From CAVQZC01 sp963718315 (GTDB taxonomy: Bacteria > Actinomycetota > Thermoleophilia > Gaiellales > JAICJC01), in assembly GCA_963718315.1 (NCBI GenBank), contig CAVQZC010000007.1:620001-684000 (forward strand): 64,000 nt of DNA, written 5' to 3'. Under the pieces are notes generated by a model. It did not search any database. It was not told where the DNA came from and saw nothing but the letters and a program-made list of their open reading frames with translations. Positions 50,198-60,109 of this stretch are shown in pieces. Numbering within the stretch: position 1 is the stretch's first letter; every line of letters begins with the position of its first letter. The position numbers and the translations under genes are program-made.

Positions 50198-51733
50198 TCA
50201 GCCGACGTCGAAGACGATGCCCTGCGCCAGCGGCAGGTCGCGCGAGTAGTTGACCGTCGCGGTCTGGCGGCGCATGTAGGCCTTCCACGCGTCCGAGCCC
50301 GACTCGCGGCCGCCGCCGGTCTCCTTCTCGCCGCCGAACGCGCCGCCGATCTCGGCGCCGCTGGGCCCGATGTTGACGTTGGCGATGCCGCAGTCCGAGC
50401 CGGCCGGCGCCAGGAAGCGCTCGCTCTCGCGCAGGTCGGTCGTGAAGATGCACGACGACAGGCCCTGCGGGACGTCGTTGTGCAGGGCGATCGCCTCGTC
50501 CAGCTCGTGGTAGCGCATGGCGTACAGGATCGGCGCGAACGTCTCCTCGCGGACGACCTCGGTCTGGTCCGGCATCCGGACGATCGGCCGGGCGCACGTA
50601 GTAGGCGTCCGGCCACCGGTCGGCTCGAGCACCCGCTCGCCGCCGGCCACCGTGGCCGCCGTCGGCGCGCGCCCGGTCGAGCGCCGTCTGCATCGCGTGG
50701 AACGCGTCGCGCGTCGATCAGCGGGCCGCACAGCGTGCCGGGCTCGCGCGGGATCGCCGACCTGGACGCTGGCGTACGCCCGCTCCAGCCGGTCGAGCAG
50801 CTCGTCGGCCACGTCCTCGTGCACGATCAGCCGCCGCAGCGACGTGCAGCGCTGGCCGCACGTGCCGACCGCCGCGAACACGATCGCGCGCACCGCCAGG
50901 TCGAGATCGGCGCTGGGCGCCACGATCATCGCGTTGTTGCCGCCCAGCTCGAGCAGCGAGCGGCCCAGCCGGGCGGCGACGCGCGGCGCCATCGCCCGGC
51001 CCATCGCCGTCGAGCCGGTCGCCGAGACCAGCGGCACCCGCGGATCGTCGACCAGCGCCCGGCCGGCCGCTGCCGATCAGCACCTCGAGCAGGCCCTCCG
51101 GGCACGTCGCCGAAGCCGCTCGGCCGCTCGCTGCAGCAGCGCCTGGCAGGCGAGCGCCGTCAGCGGCGTCTGCGACGACGGCTTCCACAGCACCGGGATC
51201 GCCGCAGACGAGCGCCAGCGCCGCGTTCCAGCTCCAGACCGCGACCGGGAAGTTGAAGGCGGTGATCACGCCGACCGGTCCCAGCGGATGCCAGGTCTCC
51301 ATCATCCGGTGGCCGGGCCGCTCGGAGGCGATGGTCAGGCCGTACAGCTGGCGCGACAGGCCGACCGCGAAGTCGCAGATGTCGATCATCTCCTGCACCT
51401 CGCCCAGCCCCTCCTGGACGATCTTGCCCGCCTCCAGGGTGACCAGCGCGCCCAGCGTCTCCTTCTCGCGGCGCAGCTCCTCGCCGAGCAGGCGCACCAG
51501 CTCGCCGCGCCGCGGCGCCGGCACCTCGCGCCACGCCTCGAACGCCCGCAGCGAGCGCTCGACCGCGGCCGACGCGTCGGCCTGCGAGGTCTGGGCGATG
51601 GAGCGCGATCGGCTCGCCGGTGATGGGCGTGCGTCACCTCGAGGGCGTCGCCCCCGCCCGAGATCGTGTCGACCCCCAGCTGCTCCAGCAGAGCAGACGG
51701 GTCGTTGGCAGCGAGCGACGGTGCGTCTTGCAT
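50198..51733 (-). CDS. Aldehyde dehydrogenase, ALDH7-like (aminoadipate-semialdehyde dehydrogenase type, frameshifted)
   Basis: About 511 codons. Parts recovered: VGVITAFNFPVAVWSWNAALALVCGD, SATGSTAMGRAMAPRVAARLGRSLLELGGNNAMIV, the catalytic Cys in FAAVGTCGQRCTSLRRLIVHE (ALDH7 style), and VREETFAPILYAMRY. The closing GGAFGGEKETGGGRESGSDAWKAYMRRQTATVNYS is typical of lysine-catabolic members. At least six indels. It oxidises an amino-acid semialdehyde with NAD. The ATG follows GGAGG. Confidence 0.85.
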
Positions 51734-51803
51734 GATCCCTCCGGTTCGATTTCGCACCACTGATGCTAGCCCGGCGGTACAAGCGGCGGCCCTGTCAGAC
51801 CAG

Positions 51804-51809
51804 TACGAT
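51804..51809 (+). promoter_or_regulatory. Leaderless-type -10 box TACGAT
   Basis: TACGAT ends nine bases before the ATG at 51819, slightly longer than the usual spacing here. Confidence 0.45.
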
Positions 51810-51818
51810 CGGACGGCG

Positions 51819-52514
51819 ATGCACCGCCACCGCGCGCAGGAGCACCACCTCGGGCACCGCACAGGATGGCTGCGGGCGGCGGTGCTGGGCGCCAACGACG
51901 GCATCGTGTCGGTGGCCGCGATCATCGTCGGCGTTGCCGCCGCGGACTCCAGCCGCACGGCGATCGTCACGGCCGGGGTCGCGGGACTGGTCGCCGGCGC
52001 GGCCTCGATGGCCGCCGGTGAGTACGTATCGGTCAGCTCACAGGCCGATGCCGAGCGCGCCGATCTCGACCTGGAGCGGCGCGAGCTGCGCAGCGACCCC
52101 GAGGGCGAGCTCGAGGAGCTGGCCCAGATCTACCGCGCTCGCGGGCTGTCCGATGACCTCGCCCACCAGGTGGCGACGCAGCTGAGCGCGGGCGACGTCC
52201 TCGCGGTCCACGCCCGCGATGAGCTCGGGCAGACGCCCCAGTACCACGCCCGGCCGTTCCAGGCAGCCGGGGCGTCGGCGGCCTCCTTCCTGGCCGGCGG
52301 CGTGCTGCCGCTGCTGGCGGTTCTGGCGGCTCCCGGCTCTCTCCGCATCCAGGTCACCATGGCGGCGACCGTTGTTGCGCTGGCCCTGACCGGGTTGCTG
52401 GGCGCACGGATGGGCGGCGCACCGCCGCTGCGCGGAACACTGCGGGTGGTCGTCTGGGGCGTGGCCGCGATGCTCCTGACGATGCTCGTAGGCCGCGTCG
52501 GCTCGCACCTCTGA
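51819..52514 (+). CDS. VIT1/CCC1-family metal transporter
   Basis: A 231-aa membrane protein with about five hydrophobic helices. Family motifs: LGANDGIVSVAAIIVGVAAA in helix 1, then GLVAGAASMAAGEYVSVSSQADAERADLDLE (helix 2 and the charged stretch), and a long amphipathic loop. The family moves iron or manganese out of the cytoplasm. It faces away from the ALDH gene. Confidence 0.9.
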   Translation: MHRHRAQEHHLGHRTGWLRAAVLGANDGIVSVAAIIVGVAAADSSRTAIVTAGVAGLVAGAASMAAGEYVSVSSQADAERADLDLERRELRSDPEGELEELAQIYRARGLSDDLAHQVATQLSAGDVLAVHARDELGQTPQYHARPFQAAGASAASFLAGGVLPLLAVLAAPGSLRIQVTMAATVVALALTGLLGARMGGAPPLRGTLRVVVWGVAAMLLTMLVGRVGSHL

Positions 52515-52527
52515 CCGCCGGATTGGG

Positions 52528-52561
52528 TTGACAGCACCCAGCGGTGCTGCAATCGTTTGCA
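52528..52561 (+). promoter_or_regulatory. LacI-type operator 1 with promoter (M24 gene)
   Basis: TTGACA (52528-52533) is followed at 17 bp by AATCGT. The operator TGCAATCGTTTGCA (52548-52561) covers the -10 position. It begins 20 bp after the -35 start. The M24 gene starts 30 bases further on. Confidence 0.75.
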
Positions 52562-52590
52562 TCGATTCAACCGAGGAGAGGTGCTGCGCG

Positions 52591-53895
52591 ATGGGCAAGA
52601 CATTCGGTCTGATGGCGGTCGACTGGGAGCAGCGAGTAGACCTCGACCGGCTGCGGCGGGAGCGGCTCGACCGGATCTCGAAGCTGCTCGACGAATCGGA
52701 GCTGGGCGCCCTGCTCTGCTTCGACATGGGCAACATCCGCTACATCACCGCCACCCACATCGGTACCTGGGCGATGGACAAGCTGGCGCGGTTCACGCTG
52801 CTGGTGCGGGGCCAGAAGCCGATCGTCTGGGACTTCGGCTCGGCCGCCCGCCACCACGCGCTCTACTGCCCGTGGCTGGAGGACCGGACACCGGCCGGCA
52901 TCTCCACCATGCGCGGGGCGATGTCGCCCGAGAGCGGGCGCGCGGAGGACGTCGCCGCCAAGGTGAAGCGCGAGCTCGACCGCCACGGGCTGGCCGGCGA
53001 GCCGCTGGGGATCGACGTCGTCGAGCCACCGGTTCTGTTCGCGCTCCAGGCCGCCGGCGTGACCGTCGCAGACGGCCAGCAGCTGATGCAGCGCGCACGG
53101 GTGATCAAGACACAGGACGAGATCGTGCTGCTCGACACCGCCTGCATGATGGTCGACGCCGCCTACGAGGAGCTCTACCGCGCGATGCGCCCGGGGATGC
53201 GCGAGAACGAGTGCGTCGGTCTCGTCAACAAGGTGCTCTACGACCTCGGCTCCGAGCACGTGGAGGGCGTCAACGCGATCTCCGGAGAGCGCGCCAACCC
53301 CCATCCCCACGTCTACAGCGACCGCGTTCTGCGCCCCGGCGACCCCGCCTACTTCGACATCCTGCACAGCTACCTGGGCTACCGCACCTGCTACTACCGG
53401 ACGTTCGCCGTGGGCAGCGCCAGCCGGTCGCAGGTCGACGCCTACCGGCGCTGCCGCGACCTGCTCGACCAGGCGATCGACGTCGTCCGCCCGGGAGCGA
53501 CGACGGCCGAGGTCGCATCGGTCTGGCCGCGAGCCGAGGAGTTCGGGTTCGCCAACGAGGAGGCGGCCTTCGCGCTCCAGTTCGGGCACGGGGTCGGCCT
53601 CTCGATCTGGGAGAAGCCGATCATCAGCCGCCTGGTCTCACTCGACCACCCGGAGGTGATCGAGGAGGGCATGGTGTTCGCGCTGGAGACGTTCTGGCCG
53701 GCCAGCGACGGGTGGTCGGCGTCACGGATCGAGGAGCAGCTGGTGGTCACGGCCGACGGCTGCGAGGTGATCACGCGCTTCCCGGCCGAACAGCTGATGG
53801 TCGCCGGGCGCCGCCACTACCACACCACCGCCGGGCAGCTGCCGGGGATCCGCGAGACGCAGTCGAACCTGAACCGCCCCAACAACGGCGTGTAG
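52591..53895 (+). CDS. M24-fold (pita-bread) protein, creatinase/DddP-like, with degenerate metal site
   Basis: A 434-aa protein with an N-terminal creatinase-type domain (LGALLCFDMGNIRYITATHIG; PIVWDFGSAARHHAL) and the M24 fold. The His and Glu ligands remain in FGHGVGLSIWEKP, EEGMVFALETFW and RIEEQLVV. The two-Asp loop reads AYFDILHSYLGYRTCYYRTF, where the usual second Asp (as in SD-x-TRTF) is Cys. Loss of Asp ligands is seen in creatinase, which is metal-free. The N-terminal domain resembles the DMSP lyase DddP. So it may be a lyase or amidinohydrolase, not a peptidase. ATG follows GAGGAGAGG. Confidence 0.8.
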   Translation: MGKTFGLMAVDWEQRVDLDRLRRERLDRISKLLDESELGALLCFDMGNIRYITATHIGTWAMDKLARFTLLVRGQKPIVWDFGSAARHHALYCPWLEDRTPAGISTMRGAMSPESGRAEDVAAKVKRELDRHGLAGEPLGIDVVEPPVLFALQAAGVTVADGQQLMQRARVIKTQDEIVLLDTACMMVDAAYEELYRAMRPGMRENECVGLVNKVLYDLGSEHVEGVNAISGERANPHPHVYSDRVLRPGDPAYFDILHSYLGYRTCYYRTFAVGSASRSQVDAYRRCRDLLDQAIDVVRPGATTAEVASVWPRAEEFGFANEEAAFALQFGHGVGLSIWEKPIISRLVSLDHPEVIEEGMVFALETFWPASDGWSASRIEEQLVVTADGCEVITRFPAEQLMVAGRRHYHTTAGQLPGIRETQSNLNRPNNGV

Positions 53896-53904
53896 GACCA
53901 GCTG

Positions 53905-54930
53905 CTACTTGCGCAGGCGGGCGGCCGATTCGCGCACCATCAGCGTCGGTTCGAACAGCAGCGTCTGCGGCGTGGCGGCGGGGTCGTGGATCCGCTCCAG
54001 CAGCAGCTCGGCCGCCCGCGCGCCGATCTGCGCGTGCGGGATGTGCACCGTCGTCAGCGGCGGCGACAGGCGGTCGGTGAACGGCATGTCGTTGAACCCG
54101 ATCACCGAGACGTCGCGCGGGCACCGCAGGCCCGCCTCTGCAAGCGCCGTGTAGACGCCCAGCGCCAGCAGGTCGTTGGCGGCGACGATCGCCGTCGGCC
54201 GCGGGTCGAGCTCGAGCAGCCCCCGGACGGCGCGGGCGCCGGCTGCCTCGGTGTACCCGTCGGCGACCGCAACCAGCCGGTCGTCCAGCTCGAGGCCGTT
54301 GTCCTCCATCGCCTCCAGAAAGCCACGCCAGCGCAGGTGCCCGGTGGACAGTCCACGGGGCCCGCCGAGATGCGCGATCCGGCGATGGCCGAGCTGCGCA
54401 AGGTAGTCGACCGCCAGCGCCGATCCCTTGCGGTCATCCGGGACGACGGCGAACGCCCCGCGGCCGTCGATCGTCCGGTTGAGCAGGACGACGGCCATGC
54501 CGGCGGACATGGTGTCGGTCACCAGCTGGTCGTTGCGCGAGGCGGTGGCGATCACGAACCCGTCCACATGGCGGGCGATCAGGGTCTGCACGCGCTGCCG
54601 CTCGCGGTCGGCGTCGCCGTCGGTCGACGCGACCAGCGTCGTGTACCCGGCACGGTCGAGCACCTCCTCCATGCCCCTGATCATGGGCGGGAACAGCGGA
54701 TTGGTGAGGTCGGGGATGACCACGCCGATGCTGTATGACCGTCGCGTCTTCAGGCTGCGGGCGATCGGGTTCAGCGAGTAGCCGAGATCGCGGGCGGCGC
54801 GGTCGACCCGATCGGCGGTGCGGGAGTTGACGAGCGGGCGCGTGACCGGGTTGAGGACGCGCGAGACCGTTCCCGGGTGCACCCCGGCGGCTCGGGCAAC
54901 GTCGCGCATGGTGATCGGTTGGTCGGTCAT
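53905..54930 (-). CDS. LacI-family transcriptional regulator
   Basis: A 341-aa regulator. The helix-turn-helix ITMRDVARAAGVHPGTVSRVLN opens the protein, and the hinge KTRRSYSIGVVIPDLTNPLF leads into the periplasmic-binding-like ligand domain (GHRRIAHLGGP, AIVAANDLLALGVY). Start at ATG 54930. It is convergent with the M24 gene and divergent from the dehydrogenase gene. Three operator copies in the flanks make it the likely regulator of the whole 52.5-60.8 kb block. Confidence 0.93.
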   Translation of the reverse strand: MTDQPITMRDVARAAGVHPGTVSRVLNPVTRPLVNSRTADRVDRAARDLGYSLNPIARSLKTRRSYSIGVVIPDLTNPLFPPMIRGMEEVLDRAGYTTLVASTDGDADRERQRVQTLIARHVDGFVIATASRNDQLVTDTMSAGMAVVLLNRTIDGRGAFAVVPDDRKGSALAVDYLAQLGHRRIAHLGGPRGLSTGHLRWRGFLEAMEDNGLELDDRLVAVADGYTEAAGARAVRGLLELDPRPTAIVAANDLLALGVYTALAEAGLRCPRDVSVIGFNDMPFTDRLSPPLTTVHIPHAQIGARAAELLLERIHDPAATPQTLLFEPTLMVRESAARLRK

Positions 54931-54985
54931 GGCGGTGGAGGGCGCTGCCCGACTTCGAGGACATATCCGGCTACCCCTGCCTGCA

Positions 54986-55038
54986 TTGACGACGCCCAGG
55001 CTCATCGGTAGAGTACTTGAACTCTGCAATCGATTGCG
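54986..55038 (+). promoter_or_regulatory. Promoter and LacI-type operator 2
   Basis: TTGACG (54986-54991), a 17-bp spacer, and TAGAGT (55009-55014) form a strong promoter toward the dehydrogenase gene. The operator TGCAATCGATTGCG (55025-55038), whose 12-bp core is a perfect palindrome, starts ten bases after the -10 box. It is also about 95 bp before the lacI start, allowing autoregulation. Confidence 0.8.
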
Positions 55039-55101
55039 TAATAAACGGAGCGATGTTGCAGTAACTCGAAGCCGGCGGAGCCGGGGGAGGTGCGCCGACC
55101 T

Positions 55102-56076
55102 ATGGCGGTTTCATCGGTGCGAGGTCACACGGTCGGCTGGATCGGCACCGGCCGGATGGGCTTTCAGATCGCCCAGCGACTGCTCGCCGGCGGGTGCGAC
55201 CTGGCGGTCTGGAACCGCACGCGCTCCAAGGCGGAGCCCCTCGCCGAGCACGGCGCCACCATCGTCGACTCCCCCGCCGACCTGGCCGACCGGGAGCTGG
55301 TCTTCACGATGGTCGCCGGACCGGAGGACTTCCAGGAGGTCACCACAGGGCCGGCCGGGGTGCTGTCGCGTAACGGGGACGCGCCGATGATCCTGGTCGA
55401 CTCGTCGACGATCTCGGCCGAGGCGTCGAACGCCGTCCGCACCGTTGCCGCCGAGCGCGGCACGGCGGTGCTGGCGGCGCCGGTCAGCGGCAACCCGAGC
55501 GTCGTCAAGGCGGGACGGCTGACGGTCGTGTCGTCCGGTCCACGGGAGGCATTCGACATCGCACGCCCGTATCTGGAGCTGTTCGGCGCGGGCGTCACGT
55601 ACGTCGGGGAGGGCGATGCGGCGCGCCTCGTCAAGATCTGCCACAACCTGTTCCTGGGGGTGGTCGCCGAGTCGATGGCCGAGATCGCCGTCCTGGCCGA
55701 GCGCGGCGGCGTTCCCCGCCGGGAGTTCTTCGAGTTCCTGAACGAGAGCGTGCTGGGCTCGACATTCACCCGCTACAAGACGCCCGCCTACGTCAACCGC
55801 AGCTACTCCCCCACCTTCACCCTCGAGCTGCTGCGCAAGGACTTCGACCTGGGGCTCGACGCCGGCGCCGAGCTCGACGTGCCGCTGCCCACCATGGAGC
55901 TCGTCCGCGGGCTGATCCAGGACGCGATCGACGCCGGCTACACCGGCCTGGATTTCGCCTCACTGCTCGAGCTCGAAGCCGACAAGGCGCAGCTCGAGCT
56001 TGCCGACGACGCAGGCCCGGTGGACGATGGGCTGCGCTCCGGATCCCCCCAGGCGACCCCGGCCGCCCAGAACTGA
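55102..56076 (+). CDS. 3-hydroxyisobutyrate-dehydrogenase-like NAD(P)-binding enzyme
   Basis: A 324-aa beta-hydroxyacid dehydrogenase. The NAD motif is VGWIGTGRMGFQIAQRLL; the substrate loop is VLAAPVSGNPSVVKAGRLTVVSSG; the catalytic Lys is in RLVKICHNLFLGV. The reaction in the family is oxidation of a short 3-hydroxy acid to its semialdehyde. ATG at 55102 is chosen, eleven bases after GGGGGAGG; an in-frame GTG at 55090 abuts the site. It stands alone between operators 2 and 3. Confidence 0.88.
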   Translation: MAVSSVRGHTVGWIGTGRMGFQIAQRLLAGGCDLAVWNRTRSKAEPLAEHGATIVDSPADLADRELVFTMVAGPEDFQEVTTGPAGVLSRNGDAPMILVDSSTISAEASNAVRTVAAERGTAVLAAPVSGNPSVVKAGRLTVVSSGPREAFDIARPYLELFGAGVTYVGEGDAARLVKICHNLFLGVVAESMAEIAVLAERGGVPRREFFEFLNESVLGSTFTRYKTPAYVNRSYSPTFTLELLRKDFDLGLDAGAELDVPLPTMELVRGLIQDAIDAGYTGLDFASLLELEADKAQLELADDAGPVDDGLRSGSPQATPAAQN

Positions 56077-56087
56077 GAGGCGCTCCA

Positions 56088-56131
56088 TTGACACCCCATT
56101 CCATTCCGTCTAATCTCTGCAACCGATTGCA
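56088..56131 (+). promoter_or_regulatory. Promoter and LacI-type operator 3 (ABC transporter)
   Basis: TTGACA (56088-56093), a 17-bp spacer, and TAATCT (56111-56116). The operator TGCAACCGATTGCA (56118-56131) starts one base after the -10 box. It controls the substrate-binding protein gene and, by read-through, the transporter genes. Confidence 0.82.
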
Positions 56132-56193
56132 TAGACCGTTGCAGCCTGTGGATGCCGGCGCCGACACCGGGACACCAACCGAGAGGAGCCGTC

Positions 56194-57431
56194 GTGACCC
56201 GCTCACGCTTGAAGGTCGTTCTCGTGGCAGCTGCCGCCGTCCTCGCGGTTGGAGCCGCAGGCTGCGGGAGCTCCAGCTCGAGCTCGTCGGGCAGCGGTAG
56301 CGGCAAGCCGCTGGTGGTGGGCATCTCGCTCTCGAAGTCGGGAGACTTCTCGGATCCCGGCCACGCCGCACAGCTCGGCTACCAGCTCTGGGCCGACCGG
56401 TCAACAAGCAGGGCGGGATCCTCGGGCGCAAGGTTCAGCTCAAGATCGTCGATGACGCCAGCAGCCCCAGCCAGGTGGTCACCAACTACCAGACCCTGAT
56501 CTCGCGTGACAAGGTCGACCTGGTGTTCGGGCCGTTCTCGACGCTGCTGACCGCGCCCGCCGCTCGGGTCGCCGAGCGCTACGGCTACGCGTTCCCCGAG
56601 CCGTCCGGCGGCGGTCCGCTGGTCTTCCAGCAGAAGCTGGGCAACGTGTTCTTCAGCCAGCCGGCTCCGATCGTCAACTGCGGCGATCCGTTCGTCTCCT
56701 ACATCAAGTCACTGCCGGCCAGCGAGCGGCCGAAGACCGCCGCCTACCCCTACCTCGACGACCCGTTCGCGCAGCCGATCGCGGCCCACGCCCAGGCGGC
56801 GTTCGAGGCGATGGGCATCAAGACGGTGTACTCGCAGGTCTACCCGCCGGAGATGTCGGATCTGACGCCGGTTGTCGAGAAGATCGCCGCGGCGAAGCCC
56901 GACATGGTGTTCGCGGGCACGCAGTCGGCGGATGCCTACGCGATGGTGAAGGCAATGGTGCAGCAGAACTTCAACCCGAAGTTCCTGTTCATGTCCAACG
57001 GCGCCAACTCGCCGACCGAGTTCCCGAGCAGCGTGGGCGCCAACAACGTGAACGGCATCTTCAGCTGCGGCGACTGGTTCTCGAACTCGCCGTCGCCCGG
57101 CAACAGCGCGTTCATCAAGGCGTACATCGCCAAGTACGGCGGCAAGCCGAATCAGATCGACCCCGGCTCGGCCGAGGCCTACGCGACCGGCGAGCTAGTT
57201 CAGGAAGTCGCAAAGAAGACGGGCAAGATCGACAACGCGACCATCATCAAGACCCTCCACGCGGGATCCTGGCCGACGGTCGAGGGCAACCTCAGCTGGA
57301 ACCAGTACGGAGCGCCCGTGGGCAGCGAGCTGCTCACCCAGTGGGTCAACGGTACGCTGTACCCGGTGTGGCCGCAGAGCGTCGCGCAGCACGCGCCGAT
57401 CGGCCCGCCGAAGCCGCCGTGGGGCGGCTAG
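56194..57431 (+). CDS. ABC transporter substrate-binding lipoprotein, branched-chain type (frameshifted)
   Basis: About 412 codons. The lipoprotein signal VAAAAVLAVGAAGC has its cysteine near residue 24, followed by a Ser/Gly linker. The binding domain reads LVVGISLSKSGDFSDPGHAAQLGYQLW, then after an indel near 56400 GGILGRKVQLKIVDDASSPSQVV. Later VDLVFGPFSTLLTAPAARVAERYG fits the LivJ/urea/amide-binding class. GTG at 56194 follows GAGAGGAG. The ligand is unknown. The protein sits on the outer face of the membrane. Confidence 0.88.
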
Positions 57432-57489
57432 AGCCGGAACGTAGCGAGACGATGACGAGCGTCGTTCACACCCCTCCGGGAGGCTGCCC

Positions 57490-58368
57490 GTGCACCTGAT
57501 CGTGCAGGCCACGATCCTGGGCCTGCTGACCGGAGGGGTGTACGCACTGATGGCGAGCGGGCTCACCCTGGCGTTCGGGGTGATGCGGGTGATCAACGTC
57601 GCCCAGGGCGCGATGATCGTGGCCGGCGCCTACGTCAGCTACTCGCTGTTCACCGACTTCAACATCGATCCGTTCCTCTCGATCGTGATCATGGCGCCGT
57701 TCGCGTTCGCCGTCGGAGCAACGATCCAGGTCGTCTTCCTGCGGCCGCTGCGAACCGACGAGCGGGAGGAGCTCTCGCTCCTGGTGACGTGGGCGATCGC
57801 GCTTGGAATCGAGGGCATCCTGGGGATCGTCTACCAGACCACGTACCGCTCGACCCTGCCGTCGTACGTCAACGACTCCTTCTTCATTCGCGGCTACTCG
57901 ATCTCGGTCGTGCGGCTGCTGGCCTTCGCGGCCTCCTTCGTCATCCTGGGACTGCTCTACCTGCTGCTTCAGCGCACCCGGCTTGGGCGGGCGATCAGGG
58001 CGACCGTCCAGAACCCGACCTCCGCGCGCCTGCTCGGCATCCAGACCGACCGGGTGGCCGCGATCGGATTCGGCATCGCCGCCTCGACTGCGACTGCCGC
58101 CGGCGCGGTGTTCGGGATGATCACCTCGTTCAACGCCGGCAGCCACTACGACCTGATCTCGCGGCTGCTGACGATCATCGTGCTGGGCGGGCTGGGCAGC
58201 CTGACCGGCGCGGTGATCGCGTCGCTGGTGATGGGCGTCGGCGAGGCGGTGCTGGCGGTGGAGATCTCGCCGACCTGGTCGTCGATCTGGTTCTTCGCCA
58301 TCCTCATCCTCGTCCTGCTGGTGCGCCCGCAGGGGCTGCTGGGGACGAAGGAGCGGGGTCTGCTGTGA
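57490..58368 (+). CDS. livH: Branched-chain-type ABC permease LivH
   Basis: A 292-aa permease with eight or nine helices. The opening GLLTGGVYALMASGLTLAFGVMRVINVAQGAMIVAGAY and the closing LGGLGSLTGAVIASLVMGVGEAV are LivH signatures. The GTG at 57490 follows GGGAGG. It ends in a GTGA overlap with livM. Confidence 0.92.
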   Translation: MHLIVQATILGLLTGGVYALMASGLTLAFGVMRVINVAQGAMIVAGAYVSYSLFTDFNIDPFLSIVIMAPFAFAVGATIQVVFLRPLRTDEREELSLLVTWAIALGIEGILGIVYQTTYRSTLPSYVNDSFFIRGYSISVVRLLAFAASFVILGLLYLLLQRTRLGRAIRATVQNPTSARLLGIQTDRVAAIGFGIAASTATAAGAVFGMITSFNAGSHYDLISRLLTIIVLGGLGSLTGAVIASLVMGVGEAVLAVEISPTWSSIWFFAILILVLLVRPQGLLGTKERGLL

Positions 58369-59375
58369 GGCGGGTGACCGCTGCCGGGCTGGTCCGCGGC
58401 GGGGTCATCACGGCCGTGTTCATCGCATTCCCGCTGACGAACCCGGCGCCCTACCTGATGACCTACGCCCTGTTCACCGTGATGTACATGGTGCTCGCCA
58501 CCGCCTGGAACATCCTCGGCGGCTACTCCGGCTACCTGTCGCTCGGGCACGCTGCGTTCTTCGGCGTCGGGGCGTACGCCGAGGCGATCCTGTTCGAGCA
58601 CATCAGCATCGGCGGCGGCTACCGGCCGTTCTACGTGATTCCGCTGATCGGGATCGGGGTCGCGGTGGCCTCGGTGCCGATCGGCATCGTCGCGCTGCGC
58701 GTGCGCGCGGCCACCTTCGCCATCGTCACCATCTCGATGCTGTTCATCGTCCAGCAGCTCGCGTTCAACCTGCATAGCCTCACCAACGGAGCCCAGGGCC
58801 TGTCGATGGCGCTGCCGCCGTTCCCGGTCGAGACCTACGAGCACCCGTTCTACTTCGCCATGGTCGGGGTCTGGATCGCCACGATGCTGCTGAGCTGGGC
58901 GGTCTACACCGGCAAGCTTGGGCTGACCCTGTTCTCGATCCGCGACGACGAGGATCGCGCCCGCGGGCTGGGCGTCCACACCACCTACGCGAAGACGGTG
59001 GCGTTCGCCGTCAGCGGCGGCCTGACGGCGATGGCGGGCTGCATCTGGGCGTACTACGTGGGCTTCATCTACCCGCAGTTCGCGATCGACCCGCTGGTCA
59101 CGATCGGCGCGGTGCTGATGGCGTTCCTGGGGGGCCGCGGCACCGTCTGGGGGCCGACACTGGGCGCGCTGATCCTGGTCCCCGCGCAGCAGTACCTGGC
59201 GTACTCGAGCCAGTTCTACCTGATCGTCTATGCCGGCGTGTTCCTGAGCGTGATGCTGCTGATGCCGCGAGGGATCCTGCCCTCGCTGCGCGACCTGTTC
59301 GAGGCGCGGATGCCGCTGAAGCGCGGCGCCGGCACCGGCGAGTCGAAGCCGACGGCGCCAGGGGTGGTGACGTGA
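58365..59375 (+). CDS. livM: Branched-chain-type ABC permease LivM
   Basis: A 336-aa permease. WNILGGYSGYLSLGHAAFFGVGAY and TLFSIRDDEDRARGLGVHTTYAKTVAFAVSGGLTAMAG are LivM signatures. It starts with the GTG overlapping the livH stop and ends in a GTGA overlap with livG. It pairs with LivH to form the channel. Confidence 0.92.
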   Translation: MRRVTAAGLVRGGVITAVFIAFPLTNPAPYLMTYALFTVMYMVLATAWNILGGYSGYLSLGHAAFFGVGAYAEAILFEHISIGGGYRPFYVIPLIGIGVAVASVPIGIVALRVRAATFAIVTISMLFIVQQLAFNLHSLTNGAQGLSMALPPFPVETYEHPFYFAMVGVWIATMLLSWAVYTGKLGLTLFSIRDDEDRARGLGVHTTYAKTVAFAVSGGLTAMAGCIWAYYVGFIYPQFAIDPLVTIGAVLMAFLGGRGTVWGPTLGALILVPAQQYLAYSSQFYLIVYAGVFLSVMLLMPRGILPSLRDLFEARMPLKRGAGTGESKPTAPGVVT

Positions 59376-60106
59376 CCACGCCCCTGCTGGAGACGGATAG
59401 CTTCACAAAGCGATTCGGCGGCGTCGCCGCGCTGGACGGGTGCTCGATCTCCGTCACGCCGGGCACGATCACGGCGCTGATCGGGCCCAACGGCTCGGGC
59501 AAGACGACGCTCTTCAATCTGATCACCGGCTACCTGCCGGCGGACGCGGGCACGATGGCGCTGGAAGGCAAGCGGATCAAGCGCCCGGAGCCGGCACATC
59601 TCTACCGGATGGGCCTCTGCCGCACCTTCCAGCAGGCACGGGTGTTCGCAAACCTGACCCTGATCGAGAACATGACGGTGGCCGTCCGCCAGCCCTGGAG
59701 CTCCCTGCTGCGCAGGTCGGTCAACCGCAGCGACCGGTCGCGCGCACTGGAGATCCTCGACGACTTCGGGCTCACGCGGCTGGCCGGGGCTCGCGCCCGC
59801 CAGCTCTCGTTCGGCCAGCGCAAGCTGCTCGAGTTCGCCACCGTGCTGATGGGCCGGCCCCGGATCATCCTGCTCGACGAGCCCACCTCGGGCGTCAACC
59901 CGGTGATGATCGGTGTCATGGAGCGGCACATCCGGGCACTCCACGAGGACGGCATGACGTTCCTGATCGTCGAGCACGACATGCAGGTCGTGATGCGGCT
60001 CTGCGACCCGGTGATCGTGCTCGACCACGGGTCGAAGATCATGGAGGGCGCGCCCGCCGCCGTGCAGCGCGACCCGGCGGTGCTCGACGCCTACCTGGGG
60101 GACTGA
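59372..60106 (+). CDS. livG: Branched-chain-type ABC ATPase LivG
   Basis: A 244-aa ABC ATPase. Walker A ALIGPNGSGKTTLFNLI, Q loop RTFQQARVFANLTLIENM, signature RQLSFGQRKLLEFA, Walker B RIILLDEPTSGVNP, and the His switch LIVEHDMQVVM are intact. The signature has SFGQ in place of SGGQ, common for LivG. The GTG overlaps the livM stop. Confidence 0.93.
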   Translation: MTTPLLETDSFTKRFGGVAALDGCSISVTPGTITALIGPNGSGKTTLFNLITGYLPADAGTMALEGKRIKRPEPAHLYRMGLCRTFQQARVFANLTLIENMTVAVRQPWSSLLRRSVNRSDRSRALEILDDFGLTRLAGARARQLSFGQRKLLEFATVLMGRPRIILLDEPTSGVNPVMIGVMERHIRALHEDGMTFLIVEHDMQVVMRLCDPVIVLDHGSKIMEGAPAAVQRDPAVLDAYLGD

Positions 60107-60109
60107 CGG

